From the NCBI RefSeq assembly GCF_030699305.1, contig NZ_JAUYNB010000027.1:1-64000 (forward strand): a stretch of 64,000 nucleotides of DNA, read 5' to 3'. Of this stretch, positions 17,126 through 25,149 are shown one piece after another (position 1 is the first letter of the stretch; the number at the start of each line of letters is the position of its first letter). The notes under the pieces were generated by a model. That model was not told the origin of the DNA and made no database searches. It worked only from the letters and a program-made list of their open reading frames with translations. This DNA comes from Novosphingobium sp. GTDB taxonomy: Bacteria > Pseudomonadota > Alphaproteobacteria > Sphingomonadales > Sphingomonadaceae. The position numbers were made by a program, and so were the translations under genes.

Positions 17126-17425
17126 TTATTTCTCCGTCTTGTGCGGGGGGTGGCAACGGTCGGCCAGGCCCACCGCGTCAATCTCATACGTCTGTTGCGC
17201 CAGCGCGCATCCGGTTGGCATGAACCCGGCCGCCGTCGGTCGCCCGCTGCGGCTGAGCGTCGGCGCGCAGATGTCGCGGCCCTTGCGCAGCAGCAGCCGT
17301 TCGTGGCTGGCGGTCATGCAACGCGGCGGCTCGCCGGGGCGCTGCGGCTGGGCAGTGGCCGGGGCGGTCAGCCACAGCGCGGCGATCAGGCTGGCCAGCG
17401 GGATAGGAAGGAGCAGGTGGCGCAT
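17126..17425 (-). CDS. small exported Cys-pair protein
   Basis: This 99-aa protein has a signal peptide (residues 1-25, ending APATAQ) and a short mature part with four cysteines arranged as two C-x(16-17)-C units: CMTASHERLLLRKGRDIC and CALAQQTYEIDAVGLADRC. Both are likely disulfide loops formed in the periplasm. The second unit matches the last unit of the exported protein at 19745-20260 with identical C-x17-C spacing and a shared IDAxGxADRC. It is the third of four genes ending in the secretin, with spacings of 2 nt on both sides. Function is unknown; a secretin-associated pilotin or plug-like role is speculative. Confidence 0.72.
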   Translation of the reverse strand: MRHLLLPIPLASLIAALWLTAPATAQPQRPGEPPRCMTASHERLLLRKGRDICAPTLSRSGRPTAAGFMPTGCALAQQTYEIDAVGLADRCHPPHKTEK

Positions 17426-17427
17426 CG

Positions 17428-17952
17428 TCAGTTGCCCAGCACCTTGACGCCCTTGATCGGGAGAGGGCTGCTGCCTTTCACGTTGACCTTGCCGCCCGTC
17501 ACATCGACCGTCTCGCCGTTCAGGGTGAGTGTCCGCGTGGCGTCGATCCGGATGAACTTGCCTTTCAGGTCGATGGTTTCAGCCGTGATGGTGGCGGTTT
17601 TGCCATCCAGCACGACGCTCGAAAGGTTGTACTGGCCCAGCCGCATGGCGATCGTCTTGTTGGGGGCGCCGCTGCCGATCACGAAGTCGCGGGCTGATTT
17701 GCCGATCGCGGTGTCCAGCCCGGTCAGCCGGACGTCCATCAACGCAACCTTGACGTAGAGGTCCCGGTTGGTGGTTTCCAGTTCGCCCAGACGGGTGTGG
17801 AGCCGTTCGACCTCTGTCTCCAGCGCGCGGATATCGCGATCGGTCTGTTCGGGGCTGAACTGGGTCACCGCCCCCAGCCGGGATGCGGCCAGTGGCAGCA
17901 TTCCCAGCATGGCGACGGCGGCCAGCAGTTTGACGGGGGTTGCAAGGTTCAT
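17428..17952 (-). CDS. exported coiled-coil and beta-helix-like protein
   Basis: This 174-aa protein has an N-terminal hydrophobic segment (residues 6-28) that could be a signal peptide or membrane anchor. A charged heptad region follows (about 35-70; DIRALETEVERLHTRL), predicted to be a coiled coil. After about residue 105 come short beta repeats such as VVLDGKTATITAETIDLKG and LNGETVDVTGGKVNVKG, the pattern of a trimeric beta-helix seen in spike or baseplate proteins. The coiled coil and beta helix together suggest an oligomeric rod. I chose the ATG after the preceding gene's stop. It is second in the four-gene secretin operon. The fold is inferred from pattern only. Confidence 0.72.
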   Translation of the reverse strand: MNLATPVKLLAAVAMLGMLPLAASRLGAVTQFSPEQTDRDIRALETEVERLHTRLGELETTNRDLYVKVALMDVRLTGLDTAIGKSARDFVIGSGAPNKTIAMRLGQYNLSSVVLDGKTATITAETIDLKGKFIRIDATRTLTLNGETVDVTGGKVNVKGSSPLPIKGVKVLGN

Positions 17953-17986
17953 CGCGGGGCTTTCTGCTGGATGGTCACCGGCTCGC

Positions 17987-19480
17987 TCAGTTGAGCGTGA
18001 ATTCCAGCCGCTTGCGGTACAGCGCATGATCGAGCCGGCCGTTCGGCGCGGCCACCAGCACGAAGCTTGAGCCGGGGCAGGCGGTGTTGGCCGTGCGTTG
18101 CAGGTTCACCGCCACCCGGTTGACGCCCGCTGCCGGGGCCAGCGTGCCCGAGCCTGCCGTAAAGCACAGCGAAACGAAGCCGCCCGGCTGGCCGTTGGAG
18201 TTGAGCACCTGCCAGACCAGCGGGCGGCTGGCGACATCGGACGCTGCCAGGTTGAGGTTGAACGCCAGCGCGCCCGGTGCGGCGGGACGCGGGGCCGCTG
18301 TGCTGGTCCCGCCGCCGATCCGGGTTACGGCGGTGCCGCCGGTGCTGGCCAACTGGGTCGGGGCCGAAATACTGTTTACCCCGAACGGCACCACCGATTG
18401 CACCCGCAGGTCCAGCGCCAGCGTGCGACCGGCGAAGTTGCTTGCCAGCAGCCGGAAATCCCGCGTGCCGAGCATGTTCGCGGTGAACGCACGGGTGAAA
18501 GTGACGTTGGCGCTGTTATTGTCGCTCAACTCCGGGGCGCCGCGCGCTTCGGACCCGCCTGAAACCGAGACGCGCAGCGCCGGGCGGATGGTGTTGGCCT
18601 GGAACACACTGTCCGCGACGTCGGCGTTGACGAATTCCTGCTCGGCACTGGCAAACGATGGCCGGGCCAGACAATCTGCCAGGGTGACGCGATCATCGGG
18701 GAGCATGATTTCCAGCCGCGAATTGACGATCCGGGCATCCCCGCCGCCGGTTTCGATGCAGCGGAACAGCGTCCGCTGCATGGCGGTATTGACGGACGAT
18801 CCGCCGCTTGCACCCGGGTTCAACACGCGCACGCCAGTGGCGCTGCCACAGGTCTGGGTTTCCTGGCAGGTCGGCCCGGATTCGAAGGTCACCTGCGGCG
18901 GCGCAGGCGACTGGCCCGGCGGCACGGCAACCGGGGTGTTCGAAGGCGGCGTGACAAACCGCGGTGCCAGCGGCTGGCCGTCGGTCCGCCCGCTCTGCCG
19001 GGTCCAGGCCAGACCGCGATACGTGCTGGGCAGGATGATCGTGATCGGGATGGTGGTGGTGCCGATCCGTAACGTGGTCGCGCGCTCGGCCACCATCGGG
19101 TTGCCCGCTGCGGCGGCGACTGCGGCGGTGGGGATCTTGATATCCAGCTTGACCGAGCCGATGGCCCCGCAGCGCCGCCCGACGTTGGCCGCGCCGCCAT
19201 AGCCCTTGATCCGGGTGACCGTGCCGCCATCGAACGTGATGTCGGTGGGCAAGTCGATCCCGTGGCCGAACACCTCGACGGTGAAGATGCTGCCCGCAGC
19301 GACGCGTAGCGGCCGGTTTTCGCTGGCGCGCATCAACAGCGCGCCGATCGACTGATCGCTGCCGCAACGCTCCGGCGAGTTGGGCAGCATCCGGCTGATG
19401 GATTCCCAGTTGGCAAGGGCGGGGCTGGGCACGGCCAGCGCAAACGCGCTGGGGATCAGGGCAAGGGCAGTGCGATACAT
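17987..19480 (-). CDS. large exported protein of the secretin operon
   Basis: This 497-aa protein has a signal peptide (residues 1-23, ending PALANW) and no membrane segment afterwards. The N-terminal third contains Ig/TIG-like strands (IFTVEVFGHGIDLPTDITF, then SVKLDIKIPT), the centre is a Pro/Thr/Ser-rich linker (about 170-200), and the C-terminal half has further beta-rich repeats. Six or more cysteines suggest disulfides in the periplasm or on the surface. It begins the four-gene leftward operon, with a GGAG ribosome site before the ATG, and diverges from the exported gene at 19745. I do not recognise the family. Surface-exposed or fibre-forming roles would fit the secretin context. Confidence 0.75.
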   Translation of the reverse strand: MYRTALALIPSAFALAVPSPALANWESISRMLPNSPERCGSDQSIGALLMRASENRPLRVAAGSIFTVEVFGHGIDLPTDITFDGGTVTRIKGYGGAANVGRRCGAIGSVKLDIKIPTAAVAAAAGNPMVAERATTLRIGTTTIPITIILPSTYRGLAWTRQSGRTDGQPLAPRFVTPPSNTPVAVPPGQSPAPPQVTFESGPTCQETQTCGSATGVRVLNPGASGGSSVNTAMQRTLFRCIETGGGDARIVNSRLEIMLPDDRVTLADCLARPSFASAEQEFVNADVADSVFQANTIRPALRVSVSGGSEARGAPELSDNNSANVTFTRAFTANMLGTRDFRLLASNFAGRTLALDLRVQSVVPFGVNSISAPTQLASTGGTAVTRIGGGTSTAAPRPAAPGALAFNLNLAASDVASRPLVWQVLNSNGQPGGFVSLCFTAGSGTLAPAAGVNRVAVNLQRTANTACPGSSFVLVAAPNGRLDHALYRKRLEFTLN

Positions 19481-19744
19481 GGCGGCAACTCCAATTCCGA
19501 TGCCGCCACTGTGCCAGCCCCGCCAAAGCGCGCCATTGGCCAGATGGGTGATCCCGGCGGGCTAGACCATTTGGGCTAGGCCTTACGAGTTCTCATGGTA
19601 AATCAATAATATGCATAACAACTGCGGGCGAAGCGGGCGTTTTCGCGCCGGCGCCCTGCCTTGTCTGAACGGGGCTATCCCCATACCCCGTTGTTACTGC
19701 TCAGGCGGGCCACAGGCCGGCCTGCATCTGGAAAGGCACTGCCC

Positions 19745-20260
19745 ATGTCGCTCATCCTTGCCGCATTCCTGCTTGCCCCGGTGCCCAGAGCTGCACCGCC
19801 CCCTCCGGACCGGCAGCCGTTCTTTGTCTGTCCGACCGGGAGCACGCTTGAGGCCACCTATCAGCGCGGGCGGGTGGAAAGCGTGCGCTGCGCGACGCGC
19901 CGCATCGGCGGAGCGCCCCTCTGTCCGCTCCGCATGGTGGTGACGGCTGTCGCCGGACCGGATACCTGCCAGCCGGCGCGGTCCACCGGAGCGGTCACGG
20001 ACGGCACCAGCAACACGATCGCCATCACCGAATCGCCCCCGCCAACCGACCCGGCGAACGGCACGACCGTGTCGGGCGGCTCACTCGGTACGACGTCAAG
20101 CGCTCCGCCCAAGCCGCTGTGCCCGGTGGTTGGCGATATCCTGATGATCGACGCCGCAGGGGCCGCCGACCGGTGCGTGCGCGTGGAAGTGCGTCCGCCG
20201 ACCCAGTCGGTCACGCCGCTCACCCCAATGTCGAATGAGCCGGTCCAGATTCGCGACTGA
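19745..20260 (+). CDS. exported protein with three Cys-pair units
   Basis: This protein of about 171 aa has a short signal peptide (residues 1-17, SLILAAFLLAPVPRA). The mature part has three cysteine-pair units: CPTGSTLEATYQRGRVESVR then C, PLCPLRMVVTAVAGPDTC, and PLCPVVGDILMIDAAGAADR then C. A Thr/Ser/Pro-rich spacer lies between units two and three. The third unit is clearly related to the unit in the small protein at 17126-17425. The gene diverges from the secretin operon, so it may share its promoter region. The start shown is the ATG that gives a proper signal peptide; an upstream in-frame ATG adds 28 non-hydrophobic residues. Confidence 0.7.
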   Translation: MSLILAAFLLAPVPRAAPPPPDRQPFFVCPTGSTLEATYQRGRVESVRCATRRIGGAPLCPLRMVVTAVAGPDTCQPARSTGAVTDGTSNTIAITESPPPTDPANGTTVSGGSLGTTSSAPPKPLCPVVGDILMIDAAGAADRCVRVEVRPPTQSVTPLTPMSNEPVQIRD

Positions 20261-20282
20261 TCGAGGCAGGCCATTGCAGACC

Positions 20283-20332
20283 GTGACGTATACGTCACCG
20301 ACCGGGATCAAGTGCTGATCACCGGTCGGTGA
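20283..20332. promoter_or_regulatory. compound palindromes between convergent genes
   Basis: A 16-bp perfect palindrome, GTGACGTATACGTCAC, overlaps by 4 bp the left arm of an 11-bp inverted repeat, TCACCGACCGG with CCGGTCGGTGA. Its inner part, GATCA to TGATC, extends the stem with one bulged base. It sits in the 93-bp gap between two convergent genes. Without a T-run it may be a bidirectional stem that ends transcripts, or a protein-binding site. Confidence 0.45.
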
Positions 20333-20353
20333 CATGTATCGGGCTGCCGCAGG

Positions 20354-21211
20354 TCAGGCGAACGTGTCTTCCACGGCGCCGACCGAAGTCTCCGACAGCT
20401 GGCGGTGGATCGCGGCGACCAGCGCCAGGAAATAGAGCCCCACGGTCAACCCCAGGACCAGCATCAGCGCGCCAAACCCCACCAGGTTGCCCATCGACGG
20501 GACAGCGCCGGGATTGAACGAACCGAGCGTCAGCGCGCTCAGCACCATGAACAGCACGCCCATCACCACCGACACCAGCACGAACACCAGCACCAGCCGA
20601 AGCACGTTGCCGCCGGTCATCCGCCAGGCATTGCCGATGGCCGTGATCGGATTGCGTACATCGTCGACCGCCACCACCGGCAGCACCATGCTGAGCCGCA
20701 CGAAGATGTAGATGCAGCCGATCATCAGTGCCAGCGCCAGCAAGACCGACAGTCCCGGCGATTCGGTGCCAGCAACCACTCCGGCCATGCCCAGGCCGAT
20801 CACCAGCCCGACCACCACCAGTGCGATCAGCAGCAGGATCGCCGCGCCGAACAGGGTGGGCACGCATTTGATCCCGGCGCTGATCGCGCCGCTGATCGAG
20901 GCATCGTGCCGGCCTGAACAGATCCGGCAGAGCGCCGCTTGCTGGGCAAAGCTGATTGCATAGATCACGATGTAGAGCAGGATGAGGCCGAACCCGGCCC
21001 CGGCCAGCAGGGCATCGGGCGAGGTCGGTTCGCCGCCGCCCATCGTGCCCATCAGCTGCGGCAGCATGGTGACCATGACCCCGCCGCTCAGCGCGAACAG
21101 CGCAACGTAACCGATGATCGACACCGCCAGCAGCGGACCGATCCGCGCCAGCATGATCTGAAACGCCTCTGACATGGCGCGACTGCCACTGAACCGCCCA
21201 TTGGACTGCAT
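20354..21211 (-). CDS. polytopic membrane protein, paralogue of next gene
   Basis: This 285-aa protein has about six transmembrane helices. It ends in YFLALVAAIHRQL, which matches the [13 protein letters not shown] end of the upstream neighbour at 21242-22057, so the two are tandem duplicates. The family resembles the membrane domain found with glycerophosphoryl diester phosphodiesterases and DUF975-like proteins. No catalytic residues are visible and no function is assigned. The two genes are 30 nt apart and read leftward, so they are probably co-transcribed. Confidence 0.78.
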   Translation of the reverse strand: MQSNGRFSGSRAMSEAFQIMLARIGPLLAVSIIGYVALFALSGGVMVTMLPQLMGTMGGGEPTSPDALLAGAGFGLILLYIVIYAISFAQQAALCRICSGRHDASISGAISAGIKCVPTLFGAAILLLIALVVVGLVIGLGMAGVVAGTESPGLSVLLALALMIGCIYIFVRLSMVLPVVAVDDVRNPITAIGNAWRMTGGNVLRLVLVFVLVSVVMGVLFMVLSALTLGSFNPGAVPSMGNLVGFGALMLVLGLTVGLYFLALVAAIHRQLSETSVGAVEDTFA

Positions 21212-21241
21212 TGCACTTCTCCCCCGTTTGACGCCGCTGCG

Positions 21242-22057
21242 CTATTCGAAGCGGGCCGCCGTGATATCTGCCGATGGTCCCGCCAGCTGGCGGTGCGTCG
21301 CCGCGACCACCGCGACGAAATAGACGGCCATCACCGCCTCACCCGTGCTGGATACCAGCGCGGTCAGCGTTGTGGCGGTTTCCCCGCCGACGATCATTTC
21401 GGCGGCGAGTCCGAACAGTGCCGACACCACCCCGACCACGATCACAAAGGCCACGACCAGCAGCAGGAAGAACACCGCGATCCGTCCGGCGTTGCCCTTG
21501 GTCAGGGCAAAGCTGCGGCGCAGCGCGGCCACCGGATTGCGGATGCCGTCAACCATCACCGCCGGGCTGACCAGCGACGAGCGGATATAGGCCCACAGCA
21601 TCACCGCCGCGACCAGCCCGATCACCAGCGCGACCGCGGCGGCAACGCCGCTGGCTGCGGCGGCGGCCAGCGGGATCAGCGCGACCAGCCCCATGCCCAT
21701 GCCCAGCAGCAACTGCGCCGCGATCACCGGCAGCAGGCCATTCAGGCCCTGCGCCAGCGCCTGCCCCACGGTCGGGCGGGACCGATCGGTAAACAGCGCC
21801 AGCATCGCCAGCGTGCCCACCATCTGCACCGCAGCCATGGCCAGCAGCACCGGCCACGCCTGCCGATAAAACGCGCCCATCAGCGCGAACAGCTGTTCGC
21901 CCGTGGCCCCGGCGGGGGGGTCAGGCTGGGGATGGAACACGGCGAAAGCAAAACTGGGCAGCACGAAGAACACTCCGGCGAGGGCCAGCAGCACATCGCG
22001 GTTGGCCGAAACGGCGCTGGTCGCATCCTTCCAGGCCTGGTTGCTGTCAAACCGCAT
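21242..22057 (-). CDS. polytopic membrane protein, paralogue of preceding gene
   Basis: This 271-aa protein has six or so membrane helices (for example [20 protein letters not shown] near the N-terminus and [20 protein letters not shown] later). The conserved segment [20 protein letters not shown] parallels VDDVRNPITAIGNAWRMTGG in the neighbour, confirming a tandem duplication. The chosen ATG follows a poor ribosome site. An in-frame extension of 24 residues exists but overlaps the lipB promoter region. It starts 64 bp from the divergent lipB gene. Function is unknown. Confidence 0.78.
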   Translation of the reverse strand: MRFDSNQAWKDATSAVSANRDVLLALAGVFFVLPSFAFAVFHPQPDPPAGATGEQLFALMGAFYRQAWPVLLAMAAVQMVGTLAMLALFTDRSRPTVGQALAQGLNGLLPVIAAQLLLGMGMGLVALIPLAAAAASGVAAAVALVIGLVAAVMLWAYIRSSLVSPAVMVDGIRNPVAALRRSFALTKGNAGRIAVFFLLLVVAFVIVVGVVSALFGLAAEMIVGGETATTLTALVSSTGEAVMAVYFVAVVAATHRQLAGPSADITAARFE

Positions 22058-22121
22058 TGTGCATTCCTTCTGCTTGAAGTCACTTGATAACCACAGCAAT
22101 TGCCGCCACGCAACGCGCGTG

Positions 22122-22823
22122 ATGGACAAGTTGCCGGAAACCCTTCCCGAATCGCTGCCCGAAGCGCCTCCCGAAGCGATCGAATGGCGGCGCGACAGCG
22201 CGCTGGTGCCCTATCGCGCGGCGCTGGATGAAATGACCGCGCGCAATGCCGCGATTGCCGCAGGAACCGCGCGCGAACTGGTCTGGCTGCTGGAGCACCA
22301 GCCGGTCTACACCGCCGGAACCAGCGCGGTGGCGGCCGAACTGCTCGATCCCCGGTTCGAAGTGGTCGAGGCCGGGCGCGGCGGGCGCTATACCTATCAT
22401 GGCCCCGGCCAGCGGGTCGGGTATGTCCTGCTCGATCTGAAACGCCGCGCGCGCGACGTGCGCGGGTTCGTTCATGCGCTGGAAGGCTGGGTGATTGCCA
22501 CGCTGGGCGATTTCGGGGTGGAAAGCTGGCGCAGCGAAGGCCGGATCGGGATCTGGTGCCGCGATCTTGACGGGCGCGAAGCGAAGATTGGCGCTATCGG
22601 CGTGCGCATCCGCCGCTGGGTGACGATGCACGGCTTTTCGGTGAACCTGGCGCCGGATCTGACGCACTTCACCGGGATCGTGCCGTGCGGGATTGAGGAG
22701 TTTGGCGTCACCAGCCTGCACAAGCTGGGGGTAGAGGTTGATTTCGATGCCTGGGATCGGGCATTGCTGGCGCGCGCGCCGGAGTTTCTGGCCGCGCTGG
22801 ACAAGCCCTGCGGGCAGGAGTGA
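22122..22823 (+). CDS. lipB: octanoyl-ACP:protein N-octanoyltransferase
   Basis: This 233-aa enzyme transfers octanoyl groups from ACP to lipoyl domains, the first step of lipoate biosynthesis, in the cytoplasm. Family signatures are all present: [21 protein letters not shown] near residues 88-106, the catalytic Lys155 in [10 protein letters not shown], and the thioester Cys189 in [15 protein letters not shown]. The N-terminal 20 residues are Glu/Pro-rich and longer than usual. The ATG at MDKLPE is chosen; upstream extension runs into the divergent promoter. The next gene's ATG lies 8 nt after the stop, so a small lipoprotein is probably co-transcribed. Confidence 0.95.
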   Translation: MDKLPETLPESLPEAPPEAIEWRRDSALVPYRAALDEMTARNAAIAAGTARELVWLLEHQPVYTAGTSAVAAELLDPRFEVVEAGRGGRYTYHGPGQRVGYVLLDLKRRARDVRGFVHALEGWVIATLGDFGVESWRSEGRIGIWCRDLDGREAKIGAIGVRIRRWVTMHGFSVNLAPDLTHFTGIVPCGIEEFGVTSLHKLGVEVDFDAWDRALLARAPEFLAALDKPCGQE

Positions 22824-22831
22824 GCGGACCC

Positions 22832-23113
22832 ATGCGTATTGCCACGATTTCCGCGCTGATCGCGCTGGCGGCGCTGACCGGCTGCAACCAGTCGAAAAAG
22901 GCTGAAGGCGCGGGCACCGCAGCGGGCGAAATCCTGCCCGGCTCAGCCAGCGATGCGATGATTCCGCTCGATTCGGTCCGCTCGCAAGCCCCGCTCGCGC
23001 CCAAGGTTGAGAATGGCGAGAAGGTGAAAGCCAAGGCGAGCGACGCGCCGGAAGCGGCGGCGGAAGCACCCGCCGAAGCCGCGCCCGCCGCCGAAAGCGC
23101 GGCTACTCCGTAA
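22832..23113 (+). CDS. small lipoprotein
   Basis: This 93-aa protein has a type II signal peptide with lipobox ALTGC (Cys18). The mature part is Ala/Glu/Pro/Lys-rich and probably disordered. There is no recognisable domain. AGGAG lies 11 nt before the ATG, partly inside the lipB stop region. Its 3' end overlaps the convergent CoA-lyase gene by 11 nt. It should sit at the inner or outer membrane after acylation; its role is unknown. Confidence 0.7.
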   Translation: MRIATISALIALAALTGCNQSKKAEGAGTAAGEILPGSASDAMIPLDSVRSQAPLAPKVENGEKVKAKASDAPEAAAEAPAEAAPAAESAATP

Positions 23114-23984
23114 TTCCCAGCAGCCGCTGCGCCAGTTTGAGGTGCGGGCGGTCGATCATCCGGCGGTCGATCTGGAGCGCCCCGACCGAAGGGTTCGCGG
23201 CAAAAGCTTCGACGATCACGCGGGCTTCGGCCAGTTCCTCGTCCGACGGGGTGAAGGCTGCGTTGATGATCTCGCACTGCGCGGGGTGGATCGCCAGCAT
23301 GCCGGTAAAGCCGTCGGCGCGCGATTCCTCGGCTGCCCGCTTCAGCCCCTTGTCATCGGCGAAATCGGCGTGGAGCGTGTCGATCGCCATGACTGCGCGC
23401 GCGTGGGCGGTCAGCAGGGTCTGGGTGCGGGCAAAGCGGAAGGTGTCGGTCCAGTTACCGGCCTTGTCGCGCTTGCGGGTGGAACCGATCGCGGCCGACA
23501 GGTCTTCCGCCCCCCAGGTCAGCCCGACCAGACGCGGCAGCGATGCGGTGGCATAGGCGGGAATGGAAATCGCCGCTGCCGCCGTTTCGCTGACCAGCGC
23601 CAGCACTTTGGTGCTGCCGGTCGGGATCGCGTTGCGCTGTTCCAGCTCATAAAGCTCGGCGGCCAGCTGCTGGACCGATTCCGGCCCGGCCGATTTGGGC
23701 AGCATGATCCCGTCTGGCGCGCCGGGCATGACGGCGACCAGATCGTCGCGCCACAGCCGACTGTCCAGCGGGTTGATCCGCACCCAGCGGCCCAGCCGCC
23801 GCTCGGTCACCTGGCGGCGGTGGGTGTTCAGCCATTCCACCGCCTGGTCACGCGCGCGCTGCTTGTTGTCGGGTGTGACCGAATCTTCCAGATCGACAAT
23901 GATGACATCCGCTGCCGTGCCCGCCGCCTTGTCCAGCTTCTTTGCGCTGTCGCCGGGGACGAACAGCCATGACCGGTTTGCCAT
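23103..23984 (-). CDS. HpcH/HpaI-family CoA ester lyase (citrate lyase beta-like)
   Basis: This 293-aa protein begins with RSWLFVPGDSAKKLDKA and has VIIVDLEDSV near residue 30, RWVRINPLDS near 70, and GLTWGAEDLSAAIGS near 160. These are the phosphate-binding and metal-binding residues of the CitE/MCL/CLYBL family. Members cleave or hydrolyse CoA esters such as citramalyl-, malyl- or methylmalyl-CoA using Mg. A stand-alone copy without citF/citD is normal outside citrate fermentation. AGGAG is placed well before the ATG, and the OYE gene ends 16 nt upstream, so the two likely form an operon. Confidence 0.9.
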   Translation of the reverse strand: MANRSWLFVPGDSAKKLDKAAGTAADVIIVDLEDSVTPDNKQRARDQAVEWLNTHRRQVTERRLGRWVRINPLDSRLWRDDLVAVMPGAPDGIMLPKSAGPESVQQLAAELYELEQRNAIPTGSTKVLALVSETAAAAISIPAYATASLPRLVGLTWGAEDLSAAIGSTRKRDKAGNWTDTFRFARTQTLLTAHARAVMAIDTLHADFADDKGLKRAAEESRADGFTGMLAIHPAQCEIINAAFTPSDEELAEARVIVEAFAANPSVGALQIDRRMIDRPHLKLAQRLLGITE

Positions 23985-24000
23985 TTGCTTCAGCTCCTGC

Positions 24001-25095
24001 TCAACCCGCCGCGTCCATGGCCGGGTAATCGATATATCCGGCCTCTCCTGGCAGATACCAGCTTTGCGGGACGTTAACGTTGGGTGCCCATTCTGCGCCA
24101 GCCCGGATCCGTTCGGCCAGATCGGGGTTGGAGATATAGGGGCGGCCAAAGCTGATCGCGTCGCACCGGCCCGATGCCACATCGTCGGCGGCCTGCTGGG
24201 CAGTGTAATCGCTGTTGAGCACCAGCGGCCCGGTGTAGATTGAGCGGATCAACGCGTCCTGCATGGGTACGTCGGTGCGGCCAAAGGTGCCCTCCGGCCC
24301 CGGCTGGCGCAGTTCGACAAAGCCCAGCTCCAGCGCCTGGCAGACCCGCGCCGCCTCGCTGAAGATCGCGACGGGATCGGGATCATCGCAGCCCTGCGAA
24401 TCGCCGTTGGGCGACAGGCGCACCGATACCCGGTCCGCGCCCCAGACGCTCACCAGCCGTTCCAGCACCTGCCGCAGCAGGCGGGTGCGGTTTTCCGGGC
24501 TGCCGCCGTAATCATCATCGCGGTGGTTGGTCGACAGGCGCAGGAACTGGTCGATGAAGTACCCGTTGGCGCCGTGCAGCTGCACCCCGTCAAACCCGGC
24601 CGCTTTGGCGTTGTGGGCGGCGGCGGTGTAATCGTCGATGGTCCGGGCGATATCGTCCAGCGTCGCGGCGCGCGACTGGACGTGGGGCTTGCGCCCGGTG
24701 GGCGTGTGGGCGTGGTCCGGCGCGGTGGTGGCCGATGCCGACAGCGGCTGCTGACCGTCCAGATAGTCCGAATGGACGATCCGGCCCATGTGCCACAGCT
24801 GCATCACGATCCGCCCGCCAGCCTGATGGACCGCTTCGGTCACCGGCTTCCACGCTTCGGTCTGGGCCTCGTTCCAGATGCCCGGCGCGGCGTGCCAGCC
24901 ATAGGCTTCGCGGCTGATCCCGGTCGCTTCGGAGATGATTAGCCCGGACGAGGCGCGCTGGCGGTAGTATTCGATCATCCGCGCGCTGGGCACGGCCCCG
25001 GCATCGGCGCGGCCGCGGGTCAGCGGGGCCATCAGGATACGGTTGGGCGCGGCAATGGCACCCAGCTGGATCGGCTGGAACAGGGCTTCGTGCAT
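24001..25095 (-). CDS. Old Yellow Enzyme-type alkene reductase
   Basis: This 364-aa FMN enzyme reduces activated C=C bonds with NAD(P)H. It has the OYE barrel with PLTRGRA near the N-terminus and QLWHMGRIVHSDY near residue 100. The active-site HGANGYFIDQFLRLSTNHR lies near 180-198, where the His-x-x-Asn pair binds the substrate carbonyl. DDYGGSPENRTRLL is the usual FMN-site loop. GGAGGTT ribosome site and ATG are well placed. It is co-directional with the CoA lyase and may act in the same catabolic route, but no further pathway genes adjoin it. Confidence 0.93.
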   Translation of the reverse strand: MHEALFQPIQLGAIAAPNRILMAPLTRGRADAGAVPSARMIEYYRQRASSGLIISEATGISREAYGWHAAPGIWNEAQTEAWKPVTEAVHQAGGRIVMQLWHMGRIVHSDYLDGQQPLSASATTAPDHAHTPTGRKPHVQSRAATLDDIARTIDDYTAAAHNAKAAGFDGVQLHGANGYFIDQFLRLSTNHRDDDYGGSPENRTRLLRQVLERLVSVWGADRVSVRLSPNGDSQGCDDPDPVAIFSEAARVCQALELGFVELRQPGPEGTFGRTDVPMQDALIRSIYTGPLVLNSDYTAQQAADDVASGRCDAISFGRPYISNPDLAERIRAGAEWAPNVNVPQSWYLPGEAGYIDYPAMDAAG

Positions 25096-25149
25096 GGAAC
25101 CTCCACCAAATGTGTTTTGCAGATTTAACCGTGCGGCTAAGGCAACGGC

